Assembly (NCBI RefSeq): GCF_013608025.1
Contig: NZ_VDLV01000033.1
Location: 62,001-126,000, forward strand
From: Pseudomonas brassicacearum subsp. neoaurantiaca
Lineage (GTDB): Bacteria; Pseudomonadota; Gammaproteobacteria; Pseudomonadales; Pseudomonadaceae
Length of the DNA: 64,000 bases
Reading direction: 5' to 3'
A model generated the notes under the pieces. It searched no databases. It saw nothing but the letters and a program-made list of their open reading frames with translations, and was not told the origin of the DNA. Below, piece by piece: positions 41,538 through 54,373 of the stretch (its first letter is position 1; each line of letters opens with the position of its first letter). Position numbers and translations under genes: made by a program.

Positions 41538-41661
41538 TTGTGGCGAGGGGATTTATCCCCGCTGGGGCGCGAAGCGGCTCTCAAGCCTGACAACCCGGTG
41601 TGTCTGATGGACTTTGGGGCTGCTTCGCAGCCCAGCGGGGATAAATCCCCTCGCCACAAAA
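41538..41661. repeat. REP pair, GAGGGGATTTATCCCC class
   Basis: TGTGGCGAGGGGATTTATCC at 41538 and its inverse GATAAATCCCCTCGCCACA ending near 41661 face each other; an inner pair (GCTGGGGCGCGAAGC and GCTTCGCAGCCCAGC) extends the palindrome. This is the only copy of a third core class in the window. It lies between rnhB and dnaE; the dnaE promoter should lie in the remaining 100 bases. Confidence 0.88.
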
Positions 41662-41764
41662 GTAATGTGCACATTCGCTTGGCAGGATGCTCATGGCTGA
41701 TGTTTTACCCAAGGCCCGGTACAATCCGGGCCTTGTTGTTTTCATGACTTAACGCAGGATCACT

Positions 41765-45286
<3,522 letters not shown>

Positions 45287-45436
45287 CGGCCAGGGGCCAC
45301 TTCCGTATTCGGAGCGCCCCTGACCTCGACTCGAATTTTTAATCTCGACCTGAACGCGCCTCTCCCTTAAGGTAGGGCGCGAATAGACAACCGGCCGGCC
45401 CAAGCTCTCTTGGACGTCGACCCAAGACGGACGCCT

Positions 45437-46384
45437 ATGAACCCGAATTTTCTAGATTTCGAACAGCCGATCGCCGACCTTCAAGCCAAGATCGAAGAGT
45501 TGCGCTTGGTCGGTAACGACAATTCGCTGAATATCGGCGATGAAATCTCTCGGCTGCAGGACAAGAGCCGCACGCTGACCGAAGACATCTTCGGCAAGCT
45601 GACCAGTTGGCAGATCGCGCGTCTGGCGCGTCATCCGCGTCGTCCCTACACCCTGGACTACATCGACCACATCTTCACCGAGTTCGATGAGCTGCACGGC
45701 GACCGTCACTTCTCCGACGACGCGGCGATTGTCGGCGGCGTTGCCCGCCTGGACGACCAGCCAGTGATGGTCATCGGTCACCAGAAGGGGCGCGAAGTGC
45801 GCGAGAAGGTGCGTCGCAACTTCGGCATGCCGCGTCCGGAAGGCTACCGCAAGGCCTGCCGCCTGATGGAAATGGCCGAACGTTTCAAGATGCCGATCCT
45901 GACCTTCATCGACACCCCGGGCGCCTACCCTGGCATCGACGCCGAAGAGCGCAACCAGAGCGAAGCGATCGCCTGGAACCTGCGCGTCATGGCCCGCCTG
46001 AAAACCCCGATCATCGCCACCGTGATCGGCGAAGGCGGTTCGGGCGGTGCGTTGGCCATCGGTGTCTGCGACCAACTGAACATGCTGCAATATTCGACCT
46101 ACGCGGTGATCTCGCCGGAAGGTTGCGCCTCGATCCTCTGGAAAACCGCCGAGAAGGCGCCGGATGCCGCTGAAGCCATGGGCATCACCGCCGAGCGTCT
46201 CAAAGGCCTGGGCATCGTTGATAAAGTGATCAATGAGCCAGTGGGCGGCGCCCATCGTGACCCGGCTGCAGCCGCTGCGCTGATTCGCGCCGAGCTGAGT
46301 TCGCAGCTGTCGATGCTCAAGAAATTCGACAACGAAGCGCTGCTGACCCGTCGCTACGAGCGGTTGATGAGCTACGGTCTCTGA
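45437..46384 (+). CDS. accA: Acetyl-CoA carboxylase carboxyltransferase alpha subunit
   Basis: Alpha half of the carboxyltransferase that makes malonyl-CoA, working with AccD. It has 315 residues from ATG 45437 (MNPNFLDFEQPIADLQAKIE); an in-frame earlier start at 45410 is not conserved. Crotonase-like segments GEGGSGGALAIGVCDQ and FIDTPGAYPGIDAEERNQSE form the active site. It lies between dnaE and tilS as in other pseudomonads. Confidence 0.97.
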   Translation: MNPNFLDFEQPIADLQAKIEELRLVGNDNSLNIGDEISRLQDKSRTLTEDIFGKLTSWQIARLARHPRRPYTLDYIDHIFTEFDELHGDRHFSDDAAIVGGVARLDDQPVMVIGHQKGREVREKVRRNFGMPRPEGYRKACRLMEMAERFKMPILTFIDTPGAYPGIDAEERNQSEAIAWNLRVMARLKTPIIATVIGEGGSGGALAIGVCDQLNMLQYSTYAVISPEGCASILWKTAEKAPDAAEAMGITAERLKGLGIVDKVINEPVGGAHRDPAAAAALIRAELSSQLSMLKKFDNEALLTRRYERLMSYGL

Positions 46385-46401
46385 TCCAAGCGTTGTACCC
46401 T

Positions 46402-46494
46402 GTGTGGGAGCGAGCTTGCTCGCGATAACGGTTTAACATTCAACCAATAAGTTGACTGATACACCGCCATCGCGAGCAAGCTCGCTCCCACATT
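46402..46494. repeat. REP pair (REPIN-like)
   Basis: Inverted GCGAGCAAGCTCGC copies at about 46402-46431 and 46464-46494 between accA and tilS, two genes on the same strand. It is one of the few pairs in this window that sits between co-directional genes. Confidence 0.9.
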
Positions 46495-46518
46495 TGATTG
46501 GTGTGAAGGCCAGTTTCC

Positions 46519-47823
46519 ATGAATCAGCCCAGGATTGATCTGCCAACCCGGCTCCTCACACAGCTATCTCCCTGGCGCAACGCCGCCACCTGGCGCATCG
46601 CCTTCTCCGGTGGCCTCGATTCCACCGTCCTGCTGCACCTGCTCGCCTCCCTGGCAAAAACCCAAGCCCTGCCACCGCTCAGCGCAATCCATGTCCATCA
46701 CGGTCTCCAGGCCGCGGCCGAGGCGTGGCCAGAACATTGTCGCCGGGTCTGCGAGGCCCTTGGGGTGCCGCTTGAAGTGGTCGGCGTTGAGGTCCGACCC
46801 GGTGCCAGTGTCGAGCGGTCGGCCCGCGATGCCCGTTACGGCGCTTTCATCGCCGCGACACAAGACAACGAAGTGCTGCTCACCGCCCAACACCGGGACG
46901 ACCAAGCCGAGACCCTGCTGTTTCGCCTGTTGCGCGGCGCGGGGGCGCGGGGCTTGGCGGCAATGCCGAGGCAGCGACCGTTGGGCCGGGGACATTTGCT
47001 GCGACCGTTGCTCGATGTATCCCGCAAAGAGCTGGAGGCCTATGCCAGCCGGCATGGCTTGAGCTGGGTCGAGGATCCATCAAACGATGATCATCGCTAC
47101 GCGCGTAATTTCCTGCGCCAACGGGTCTTTCCGGTCTTGGCCGAACAGTGGCCCCAGGCGTCCACGACCCTCGCCCGCAGCGCCGCGCACCTGAGCGAGG
47201 CGCAAGGCTTGCTGGACGAGCTGGCGCAGATCGATCTGGCGCTTGCCATGAGCGCCAGCGCGTTCGACTGGCTCGGGTTGCGGTCTCTTGAGCTGGCGCC
47301 GTTGCGGGCTTTGTCTGCGGGCCGCCAGCGCAACGCATTGAGTCATTGGCTGGCTCCGGTGACGAAGCTTCCCGACAGCGACCATTGGGTGGGTTGGGAC
47401 TCGTTGCGTGATGCCCGGGACGATGGTCATCCGGTCTGGCGGCTGGCGGACGGAGAATTGCACCGGACGGGCGGACGCATCTGGTGGTTATCCGACCGCT
47501 GGCTGCGGCCGGTCTCGGGGCCGATTGAATGGCTTGAGGTCGATCAGCCGTTGTTGCTGCCGGGCAATGGTCGGGTGATTCTTCGCGGCGCAGCCCCCTC
47601 GGGAGCGCTTTGCATCCGCTATCGCCAGGGCAGTGAAATCATGGAATTGCCGGGGCGTGGGCACCGGGATCTCAAGCGTTTGCTCAACGAAAACGGCGTG
47701 CCGGCGTTCGTCCGCGGCCGTTTGCCGCTCCTGTATCGGGGCGAGCAATTGCTGGGGTTGGCCAACCTGCCGGGGCTGGACAGCGACCCTAATGGCACTT
47801 GGCAATTGAGCTGGCAGCCATGA
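46519..47823 (+). CDS. tilS: tRNA(Ile)-lysidine synthase TilS
   Basis: Converts C34 of the CAU-anticodon isoleucine tRNA to lysidine, giving AUA decoding. It has 434 residues. The ATP PP-loop SGGLDS is at 30-35; HHGLQAAAEAWPEHC and the TilS substrate-binding and C-terminal domains follow (ELPGRGHRDLKRLLNENGVP is in the C-terminal domain). No frameshift. Confidence 0.95.
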   Translation: MNQPRIDLPTRLLTQLSPWRNAATWRIAFSGGLDSTVLLHLLASLAKTQALPPLSAIHVHHGLQAAAEAWPEHCRRVCEALGVPLEVVGVEVRPGASVERSARDARYGAFIAATQDNEVLLTAQHRDDQAETLLFRLLRGAGARGLAAMPRQRPLGRGHLLRPLLDVSRKELEAYASRHGLSWVEDPSNDDHRYARNFLRQRVFPVLAEQWPQASTTLARSAAHLSEAQGLLDELAQIDLALAMSASAFDWLGLRSLELAPLRALSAGRQRNALSHWLAPVTKLPDSDHWVGWDSLRDARDDGHPVWRLADGELHRTGGRIWWLSDRWLRPVSGPIEWLEVDQPLLLPGNGRVILRGAAPSGALCIRYRQGSEIMELPGRGHRDLKRLLNENGVPAFVRGRLPLLYRGEQLLGLANLPGLDSDPNGTWQLSWQP

Positions 47824-47839
47824 AAGCCAAGATCTGGGT

Positions 47840-47868
47840 TTGAGCTGAAAGGGGCTTTCCGGTAGACT
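47840..47868 (+). promoter_or_regulatory. Candidate pyrG promoter
   Basis: TTGAGC (47840-47845), 17 bases, TAGACT (47863-47868). It would give a leader of about 245 bases before pyrG. That leader contains an inverted repeat ACCGG/CCGGT (47977-47981 and 47993-47997), then a T-run of seven at 48015-48021, which may attenuate transcription. The 299-base gap holds no plausible gene. Confidence 0.5.
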
Positions 47869-48122
47869 ACGCTCCCTTCTTGATACAACTTCTGTGGATT
47901 CGCCTGAATTGCAGGAGTTGCCGATTACCAAGCAGTCTTTGCTGGGCGATTCCAAAAAATGTGTAGCGAACAACGTACCGGTGATTTCACCTCCGGTCTG
48001 TCCCGACGCGGCGGTTTTTTTGAAAGGTGCACTGTGATTAATGCAGGTGATCGGGGGCTTCGGCCTTCCTTCGCTTTCCCCGGCGGCTCTGACCGCTTTA
48101 ACGCAGACTTCTAGGGTTTTTC

Positions 48123-49754
48123 ATGACGCGCTACATATTCGTCACGGGCGGTGTTGTTTCTTCATTGGGGAAAGGCATTGCCTCGGCTTCATTGGCGGCC
48201 ATCCTGGAGGCGCGGGGACTTAAGGTCACCATGCTCAAGCTGGACCCGTACATCAACGTCGACCCGGGCACCATGAGCCCGTTCCAGCACGGTGAAGTGT
48301 TCGTCACCCACGACGGCGCCGAGACCGACCTGGACCTGGGCCACTACGAGCGGTTCATCCGCACGACCATGACCCAGAACAACAACTTCACCACCGGCCG
48401 TGTCTACGAGCACGTCCTGCGCAAGGAGCGTCGTGGTGACTACCTGGGCGCGACCATCCAGGTCATCCCGCACATCACCGACGAAATCAAGCGCCGCATC
48501 ATCAAGGGTGCCGGCGACGCCGACGTGGCGATGGTCGAGATCGGCGGCACCGTGGGCGACATCGAGTCCCAGCCGTTCCTTGAAGCCATCCGCCAGTTGC
48601 GTTTCGAAATCGGCGCCAAGCGCGCGATGCTGATGCACCTGACCCTGGTGCCATACATCGCCACTGCCGGCGAGACCAAGACCAAGCCAACCCAGCACTC
48701 GGTCAAGGAACTGCGTTCCATCGGCCTGCAGCCGGACGTGCTGATCTGCCGCTCCGATCACCCGATCGACATCTCCTCGCGTCGCAAGATCGCCCAGTTC
48801 ACCAACGTGGAAGAGCGTGCGGTCATCGGCCTGGAAGACGCCGACACCATCTACAAGATCCCGGGCATCCTGCACTCCCAGGGCCTCGATGACTTCGTCG
48901 TCGAGCGCTTCGGCCTGCAATGCGCCAGCGCCGACCTGTCCGAGTGGGACGCCGTGGTCGATGCCAAGCTCAATCCAGAGCACGAAGTCACCATCGCCAT
49001 GGTCGGCAAGTACATGGAGCTGCTGGACGCCTACAAGTCGCTGATCGAAGCGATGAGTCATGCCGGCATCAGCAACCGCACCAAGGTCAACCTGCGCTAC
49101 ATCGATTCCGAAGATATCGAGAACCAGGGCACCGGCCTGCTCGAAGGCGCCGATGCGATCCTCGTGCCGGGCGGCTTCGGCCTGCGCGGCGTGGAAGGCA
49201 AGATCACCGCGGTGCAATACGCCCGCGAAAACAAGGTGCCATACCTGGGCATCTGCCTCGGGATGCAAGTCGCGGTCATCGAGTTCGCCCGTAACGTGAT
49301 GGGTTGGAAAGACGCCAACTCTACCGAGTTCGATCGCGCCAGCGGCCACCCGGTCGTCGGCCTGATCACCGAATGGGAAGACGCCACCGGCGCCGTCGAA
49401 GTGCGTACCGAAAGCTCGGACCTGGGCGGCACCATGCGCCTCGGTGCCCAGGAGTGCCTGCTCGAAGCCGGCTCCAAGGTGCACGATTGCTACGCCAAGG
49501 ACGTGATCGTCGAGCGTCATCGCCACCGCTACGAGGTGAACAACAACCTGCTGCCACAACTGATCGAAGCCGGCCTGAAGATCTCCGGCCGTTCCGGTGA
49601 CGGTGCGCTGGTTGAGGTGGTCGAGGCTGCTGACCATCCATGGTTCGTCGCTTGCCAGTTCCACCCGGAGTTCACCTCGACACCGCGCGACGGTCATCCG
49701 TTGTTCAGTGGTTTCGTGAAAGCCGCTTTGGCTCAACACCAGAAAAAGGCATAA
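48123..49754 (+). CDS. pyrG: CTP synthase
   Basis: Makes CTP from UTP, ATP and glutamine. It has 543 residues. The N-terminal synthetase domain begins RYIFVTGGVVSSLGKGIASA; the C-terminal class I glutamine amidotransferase domain has nucleophile Cys378 in LGICLGMQ and the His/Glu pair in FHPEFTSTP. It stands four bases before kdsA and probably shares its transcript. Confidence 0.98.
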   Translation: MTRYIFVTGGVVSSLGKGIASASLAAILEARGLKVTMLKLDPYINVDPGTMSPFQHGEVFVTHDGAETDLDLGHYERFIRTTMTQNNNFTTGRVYEHVLRKERRGDYLGATIQVIPHITDEIKRRIIKGAGDADVAMVEIGGTVGDIESQPFLEAIRQLRFEIGAKRAMLMHLTLVPYIATAGETKTKPTQHSVKELRSIGLQPDVLICRSDHPIDISSRRKIAQFTNVEERAVIGLEDADTIYKIPGILHSQGLDDFVVERFGLQCASADLSEWDAVVDAKLNPEHEVTIAMVGKYMELLDAYKSLIEAMSHAGISNRTKVNLRYIDSEDIENQGTGLLEGADAILVPGGFGLRGVEGKITAVQYARENKVPYLGICLGMQVAVIEFARNVMGWKDANSTEFDRASGHPVVGLITEWEDATGAVEVRTESSDLGGTMRLGAQECLLEAGSKVHDCYAKDVIVERHRHRYEVNNNLLPQLIEAGLKISGRSGDGALVEVVEAADHPWFVACQFHPEFTSTPRDGHPLFSGFVKAALAQHQKKA

Positions 49755-49758
49755 GACG

Positions 49759-50604
49759 ATGGCCCAGAAGATCATCCGCGTCGGCGACATCGAGATTGCC
49801 AACGACAAGCCCATGGTGCTGTTCGGCGGCATGAACGTGCTGGAAAGCCGCGACATGGCGATGCAGGTCTGCGAAGAGTACGTGAAGGTTACCCAGAAAT
49901 TGGGTATCCCTTACGTCTTCAAGGCCAGCTTCGACAAGGCCAACCGTTCGTCGGTCACTTCTTACCGTGGCCCAGGCCTGGAAGAGGGGATGCGGATTTT
50001 CCAGGACATCAAGCAAGCCTTCGGCGTGCCGATCATCACCGACGTCCACGAGCCTGACCAGGCCGCGGTCGTCGCCGAGGTCTGCGACATCATCCAATTG
50101 CCGGCCTTCCTGTCGCGCCAGACCGACCTGGTGGTCGCGATGGCCAAGACTGGGGCGGTGATCAACATCAAGAAAGCCCAGTTCCTCGCGCCTCAGGAAA
50201 TGAAACACATCCTGAGCAAATGCGAAGAGGCTGGAAATGACCAGTTGATCCTTTGCGAGCGGGGTTCGAGCTTCGGCTACAACAACCTCGTGGTGGACAT
50301 GCTCGGCTTCGGCATCATGAAGCAGTTCGAGTACCCGGTGTTCTTCGACGTGACCCACGCGCTGCAAATGCCTGGCGGTCGCTCCGATTCCGCGGGTGGT
50401 CGTCGCGCCCAGGTCACCGACCTGGCCAAGGCCGGCATGAGCCAGTCCCTGGCAGGCCTGTTCCTCGAAGCCCACCCAGACCCAGACAACGCCAAGTGCG
50501 ACGGCCCTTGTGCCTTGCGCTTGAACAAGCTGGAACCTTTCCTGTCTCAGCTCAAGTCGCTGGATGAGCTGGTCAAGGGTTTTCCGACGATAGAAACCGC
50601 GTAA
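49759..50604 (+). CDS. kdsA: 3-deoxy-D-manno-octulosonate 8-phosphate synthase
   Basis: Condenses phosphoenolpyruvate with arabinose 5-phosphate to KDO-8-phosphate for the lipopolysaccharide core. It has 281 residues. Typical blocks are FKASFDKANRSSVTSYRGPG, TDVHEPDQAAVVAEVCDIIQ and DVTHALQMPGGRSDSAGGRR. Genes for lipid A assembly (lpxD, A, B) lie 9 kb upstream. It follows pyrG after only four bases. Confidence 0.97.
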   Translation: MAQKIIRVGDIEIANDKPMVLFGGMNVLESRDMAMQVCEEYVKVTQKLGIPYVFKASFDKANRSSVTSYRGPGLEEGMRIFQDIKQAFGVPIITDVHEPDQAAVVAEVCDIIQLPAFLSRQTDLVVAMAKTGAVINIKKAQFLAPQEMKHILSKCEEAGNDQLILCERGSSFGYNNLVVDMLGFGIMKQFEYPVFFDVTHALQMPGGRSDSAGGRRAQVTDLAKAGMSQSLAGLFLEAHPDPDNAKCDGPCALRLNKLEPFLSQLKSLDELVKGFPTIETA

Positions 50605-50631
50605 CACGGTTTTCTCCGGTAAAGTACCGCT

Positions 50632-50667
50632 CGATAAACGCTCTGGCCTGCGGGCCGGGCGTTATCG
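50632..50667 (+). other. Hairpin between kdsA and eno
   Basis: Long stem CGATAAACGC (50632-50641) with GCGTTATCG (50659-50667), one bulged A, enclosing a GGCC-TGCG-GGCC hairpin. There is no T-run, so it is probably not a simple terminator. It is in the 153-base gap that must hold the eno promoter or leader. Confidence 0.55.
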
Positions 50668-50757
50668 TCGGCGAGCCTGCCCGCTGCTCTATCCCGCCGA
50701 CGGTAAAAGATTTCCTCTCGCTGCGTCGTTTTCGTCAACTTTGGAGTGTTTACAACA

Positions 50758-52047
50758 ATGGCAAAAATCGTCGACATCAAAGGTCGTGAAGTTCTCGACT
50801 CCCGTGGCAACCCCACTGTCGAAGCGGACGTGCTTCTCGACAACGGCATCATCGGCAGCGCTTGTGCGCCGTCCGGTGCTTCCACTGGCTCGCGCGAAGC
50901 GCTGGAGCTGCGTGATGGCGACAAGAGCCGTTACCTGGGCAAGGGCGTGCTGAAGGCCGTCGCCAACATCAACGGTCCGATCCGTGACCTGTTGCTGGGC
51001 AAGGACCCTGCCGACCAGAAAGCCCTCGATCAGGCGATGATCAAGCTCGACGGTACCGAAAACAAAGCCACCCTGGGCGCCAACGCGATCCTCGCCGTGT
51101 CCCTGGCCGCTGCCAAGGCCGCTGCCCAGGACCAGGACCTGCCGTTGTACGCGCACATCGCCAACCTCAACGGGACGCCGGGCGTGTACTCGATGCCGGT
51201 ACCGATGATGAACATCATCAACGGTGGCGAGCATGCCGATAACAACGTCGACATCCAGGAGTTCATGGTGCAGCCGGTTGGCGCCAAGACCTTCTCCGAA
51301 GGCCTGCGCATGGGCACCGAGATTTTCCATCACCTCAAGGCCGTGCTGAAGGCCCGTGGCCTGAGCACTGCCGTTGGCGACGAAGGCGGTTTCGCACCGA
51401 ACCTGGCGTCCAACGAAGATGCACTGAAAGTGATCTCCGAAGCCGTGGCCAACGCTGGCTACAAGCTGGGCACCGATGTGACCCTGGCTCTGGACTGCGC
51501 CGCCAGTGAGTTCTTCGAAGACGGCAAGTACAACTTGTCCGGCGAAGGCCAGGTGTTCACTGCCGAAGGTTTTGCCGATTACCTCAAGGGCCTGACCGAA
51601 CGCTACCCGATCATCTCCATCGAAGACGGCCTGGACGAGTCCGACTGGGCTGGCTGGAAAATCCTCACTGACAAGATCGGCGAGAAAACCCAGCTGGTGG
51701 GCGACGACCTGTTCGTGACCAACACCAAGATCCTGAAAGAAGGCATCGACAAGAAGATCGCCAACTCGATCCTGATCAAGTTCAACCAGATCGGCACCCT
51801 GACCGAAACCCTGGAAGCCATCCAGATGGCCAAGGCCGCCGGTTACACCGCCGTGATCTCCCACCGCTCGGGTGAAACCGAAGACTCGACCATTGCCGAC
51901 CTGGCTGTGGGCACCGCGGCGGGCCAGATCAAGACCGGTTCGCTGTGCCGCTCCGACCGCGTTTCCAAGTACAACCAACTGCTGCGCATCGAAGAGCAGT
52001 TGAACGGCAAGGCCAAGTACAACGGTCGCGCCGAGTTTCGCGGTTAA
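50758..52047 (+). CDS. eno: Enolase
   Basis: Converts 2-phosphoglycerate to phosphoenolpyruvate, and also a scaffold of the RNA degradosome in gamma-proteobacteria. It has 429 residues from ATG 50758 (MAKIVDIKGREVLDSRGNPT). Metal and catalytic segments: ALDCAASEFF, IISIEDGLDESDW, LVGDDLFVTN, KFNQIGTLTETL and ISHRSGETEDSTIADLAVG. It is the only glycolytic gene in the window. Confidence 0.98.
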   Translation: MAKIVDIKGREVLDSRGNPTVEADVLLDNGIIGSACAPSGASTGSREALELRDGDKSRYLGKGVLKAVANINGPIRDLLLGKDPADQKALDQAMIKLDGTENKATLGANAILAVSLAAAKAAAQDQDLPLYAHIANLNGTPGVYSMPVPMMNIINGGEHADNNVDIQEFMVQPVGAKTFSEGLRMGTEIFHHLKAVLKARGLSTAVGDEGGFAPNLASNEDALKVISEAVANAGYKLGTDVTLALDCAASEFFEDGKYNLSGEGQVFTAEGFADYLKGLTERYPIISIEDGLDESDWAGWKILTDKIGEKTQLVGDDLFVTNTKILKEGIDKKIANSILIKFNQIGTLTETLEAIQMAKAAGYTAVISHRSGETEDSTIADLAVGTAAGQIKTGSLCRSDRVSKYNQLLRIEEQLNGKAKYNGRAEFRG

Positions 52048-52218
52048 GCTGTAAATGATAAAAAGACAGCGGATTGCGTCGCAAAAGTCGCCAAGGTGGC
52101 GGTTTTGCCTCTAATCTGATGCCTTATCAAGCACAAGCCTGGGTCTTCCAGGCTTCGTGCTATCAGACGCTTCAAAGTTTGGCATGGCGGTCTTTTTTCA
52201 CTGGATACCTGATATTCG

Positions 52219-52497
52219 ATGCGCAGTCCCAATTGGTTGTTTCTCGTCTTGCTCTTGTTGCTGGCCGGCCTGCAGTACCGCCTTTGGGTGGGTAATGGCA
52301 GCCTGGCGCAAGTGGCCGAGCTGACTCAGCAAATTGCCGACCAGCACGCCGAAAACGAGGCGTTGCTGGAGCGTAACCGGGTAATGGACGCCGAAGTGAT
52401 GGAATTGAAGAAAGGCATGGAGACCGTCGAAGAGCGGGCTCGCCATGAATTGGGCATGGTGAAAGAGGGCGAAACCCTCTATCAACTGGCCCAATGA
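52219..52497 (+). CDS. ftsB: Cell division protein FtsB
   Basis: Divisome protein bridging FtsL and FtsQ. It has 92 residues: a single N-terminal transmembrane helix (NWLFLVLLLLLAGLQYRLWV) and a periplasmic coiled coil (about 30-75), ending ARHELGMVKEGETLYQL. The stop overlaps the ispD start (ATGA). The eno-ftsB gap of about 170 bases contains a short CGCC/GGCG hairpin with TTTT near 52090-52108 that may end eno transcription. Confidence 0.94.
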   Translation: MRSPNWLFLVLLLLLAGLQYRLWVGNGSLAQVAELTQQIADQHAENEALLERNRVMDAEVMELKKGMETVEERARHELGMVKEGETLYQLAQ

Positions 52498-53201
52498 GCA
52501 TCCGTCTACCGGCCTTCTGGGCCGTGATTCCTGCCGCGGGCGTGGGTGCCCGTATGGCCGCGGACCGTCCCAAGCAGTATCTGCAACTGGGCGGACGCAC
52601 AATTCTCGAACACAGCCTTGGCTGTTTCCTCGATCACCCGACCGTCAAGGGCGTGGTGGTCAGTGTTGCACCTGACGATCCCTACTGGCCGACATTGGCC
52701 TGTGCCAGCGACCCGCGTATCCAGCGTGTGGATGGCGGTGAGCAGCGTTCGGGTTCGGTGCTCAATGCTTTGCTGCACCTTCACGAGCAGGGCGCCGATG
52801 ATTTCGATTGGGTGCTGGTACACGACGCCGCGCGGCCGAACCTGGCGCGGGACGATCTCGATAATTTGCTCCATGAGCTGGTGAATGATCCGGTCGGCGG
52901 CCTGCTGGCCGTCCCGGCGCGTGACACGCTCAAGCGCGCGGACAAGCATGGCCGTGTGTTGGAAACCATTGATCGCAGCGTGATCTGGCAAGCCTATACG
53001 CCGCAGATGTTCCGCCTCGGCGCCTTGCATCGAGCCCTGGCCGACAGCCTGGTGGCGGACGCGGTGATTACCGATGAAGCATCCGCCATGGAGTGGGCGG
53101 GGCAGGCGCCTCGGTTGATCGAAGGGCGAGCGGATAACATCAAGGTCACCCGGCCGGAAGATCTGGAGTGGTTGCGCCAGCGTTGGGCGAATCGGCATTG
53201 A
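52494..53201 (+). CDS. ispD: 2-C-methyl-D-erythritol 4-phosphate cytidylyltransferase IspD
   Basis: Third step of the MEP pathway. It has 235 residues. The nucleotide-binding motif is IPAAGVGARMAADRPKQYLQ and other marks are HDAARPNLARDDL and DNIKVTRPEDLEW. It is translationally coupled with ftsB. In many bacteria ispD and ispF are adjacent; here they are separated by the formaldehyde detoxification genes, as in P. aeruginosa. Confidence 0.96.
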   Translation: MSIRLPAFWAVIPAAGVGARMAADRPKQYLQLGGRTILEHSLGCFLDHPTVKGVVVSVAPDDPYWPTLACASDPRIQRVDGGEQRSGSVLNALLHLHEQGADDFDWVLVHDAARPNLARDDLDNLLHELVNDPVGGLLAVPARDTLKRADKHGRVLETIDRSVIWQAYTPQMFRLGALHRALADSLVADAVITDEASAMEWAGQAPRLIEGRADNIKVTRPEDLEWLRQRWANRH

Positions 53202-53245
53202 GCCGGATCTGTTTCCTCGTTTGATCGCCATTGTCTGGGCCGGAG

Positions 53246-53340
53246 CCATCGCGAGCAAGCTCGCTCCCACAGTGGACCGGTGTGAACACATGTCCATCAT
53301 TCGACGATAAACCCTGTGGGAGCGAGCTTGCTCGCGATGG
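53246..53340. repeat. REP pair (REPIN-like)
   Basis: Inverted GCGAGCAAGCTCGC copies at about 53246-53272 and 53311-53340, between the convergent ends of ispD and the LysR gene. Confidence 0.9.
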
Positions 53341-53368
53341 CGTCTCCCGAGGCAACGAGTAACCCCGA

Positions 53369-54265
53369 TTACCCCCGATACTCCGGCCGCTCAGCCAACC
53401 CTTCTTTCAAATAATCCACCAACTTGCGCACCTTCGGCGACAGATGCCGTTGCTGCGGGTACAGCGCCCAGACAGCCGTATTCGGCGGCTGATGAGCCTC
53501 CAGCAGCGAAATCAACGCACCGCTGTTCAAATGTTCCAGCACGTAATAATCCGGCAACTGGCACAAACCCACACCTTGAAGCGCCGCATCAAGTACCGCT
53601 TGCCCACTGTTGCAACGCCAGTTTCCCTGGACTCGCTGGGAAAATTCCCTCCCGTTCTGCTCCAGTTGCCACATGTCGGAGCTGCCGATCAGGCAGTTGT
53701 GGCGGCTCAGTTCCGACAAGCTGTGGGGGCGACCATAACGTTCCAGGTAAGAGGGCGAAGCGCAAAGGTACATGCGTCGCGGTGCCAGGCGTGCGGCGAC
53801 CAAGCGTGAGTCCTGTAGGCGGCCAAGGCGAATCGCCAGGTCCAGGCCCTCGTGGACGAGGTCCAATTGGCGATTGCTCAATTCTATGTCCACGCGCAAT
53901 TGCGGATATAGGCCCATGAACCGCGTCACCAACGGCACGATGAACCGTTCGCCGTAAGCCACGGCACAGGTCATGCGCAGCATGCCCTTGGGCTCGCTGG
54001 TCAAATCGCCGACGGCCCGCAGTGCTTCCTCGCGGCCATCCTGCAGGCGTTGGCAATGCTGCAAAAAGGTTTGTCCGGCTTCGGTCAATGTCACGCGGCG
54101 GGTACTGCGGTAGAGCAGTCGTGTCTGCAGACGCTCTTCAAGCCGTACGATTTGGCGACTGATATGGGAAGACGAAACCCCGAGCCGTTCCGCAGCGGCC
54201 GTGAATTGGTTGCATTCGGCCACGGCCACAAACTCGTCGATGCCTTCCCAGCGGTTATCAGACAT
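53369..54265 (-). CDS. gfnR: LysR-type regulator of formaldehyde detoxification (GfnR-like)
   Basis: LysR-type regulator of 298 residues from the ATG at 54265 (MSDNRWEGIDEFVAVAECNQ). The helix-turn-helix is FTAAAERLGVSSSHISRQIV (residues about 21-40), then LEERLQTRLLYRSTRRVTLT. The C-terminal half is a periplasmic-binding-like effector domain. It is divergent from adhC-fghA, and in P. aeruginosa the gene at this place (PA3630) is GfnR, controlling glutathione-dependent formaldehyde neutralisation. A GGATTAT motif is repeated in the intergenic region (54270 and 54309). Confidence 0.8.
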   Translation of the reverse strand: MSDNRWEGIDEFVAVAECNQFTAAAERLGVSSSHISRQIVRLEERLQTRLLYRSTRRVTLTEAGQTFLQHCQRLQDGREEALRAVGDLTSEPKGMLRMTCAVAYGERFIVPLVTRFMGLYPQLRVDIELSNRQLDLVHEGLDLAIRLGRLQDSRLVAARLAPRRMYLCASPSYLERYGRPHSLSELSRHNCLIGSSDMWQLEQNGREFSQRVQGNWRCNSGQAVLDAALQGVGLCQLPDYYVLEHLNSGALISLLEAHQPPNTAVWALYPQQRHLSPKVRKLVDYLKEGLAERPEYRG

Positions 54266-54373
54266 GAATGGATTATCCCTATATGGCAATAATGTTTTGC
54301 TTTTGGCTGGATTATTCATCGTCTGGTAGCCGATTACACTCCTTGTCTCGTTTTTATTCGCTGGAGTATCCGG

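Noticed and set aside
48189..49856. 555-codon minus-strand frame opposite pyrG and the kdsA start
   Set aside because: Same artefact: composition mirrors the sense codons and it crosses a gene boundary.
52088..52108. Terminator after eno (CGCC-AAGGT-GGCG then TTTT)
   Set aside because: The stem is only four to five bases, so I mention it with ftsB but do not list it as a terminator.
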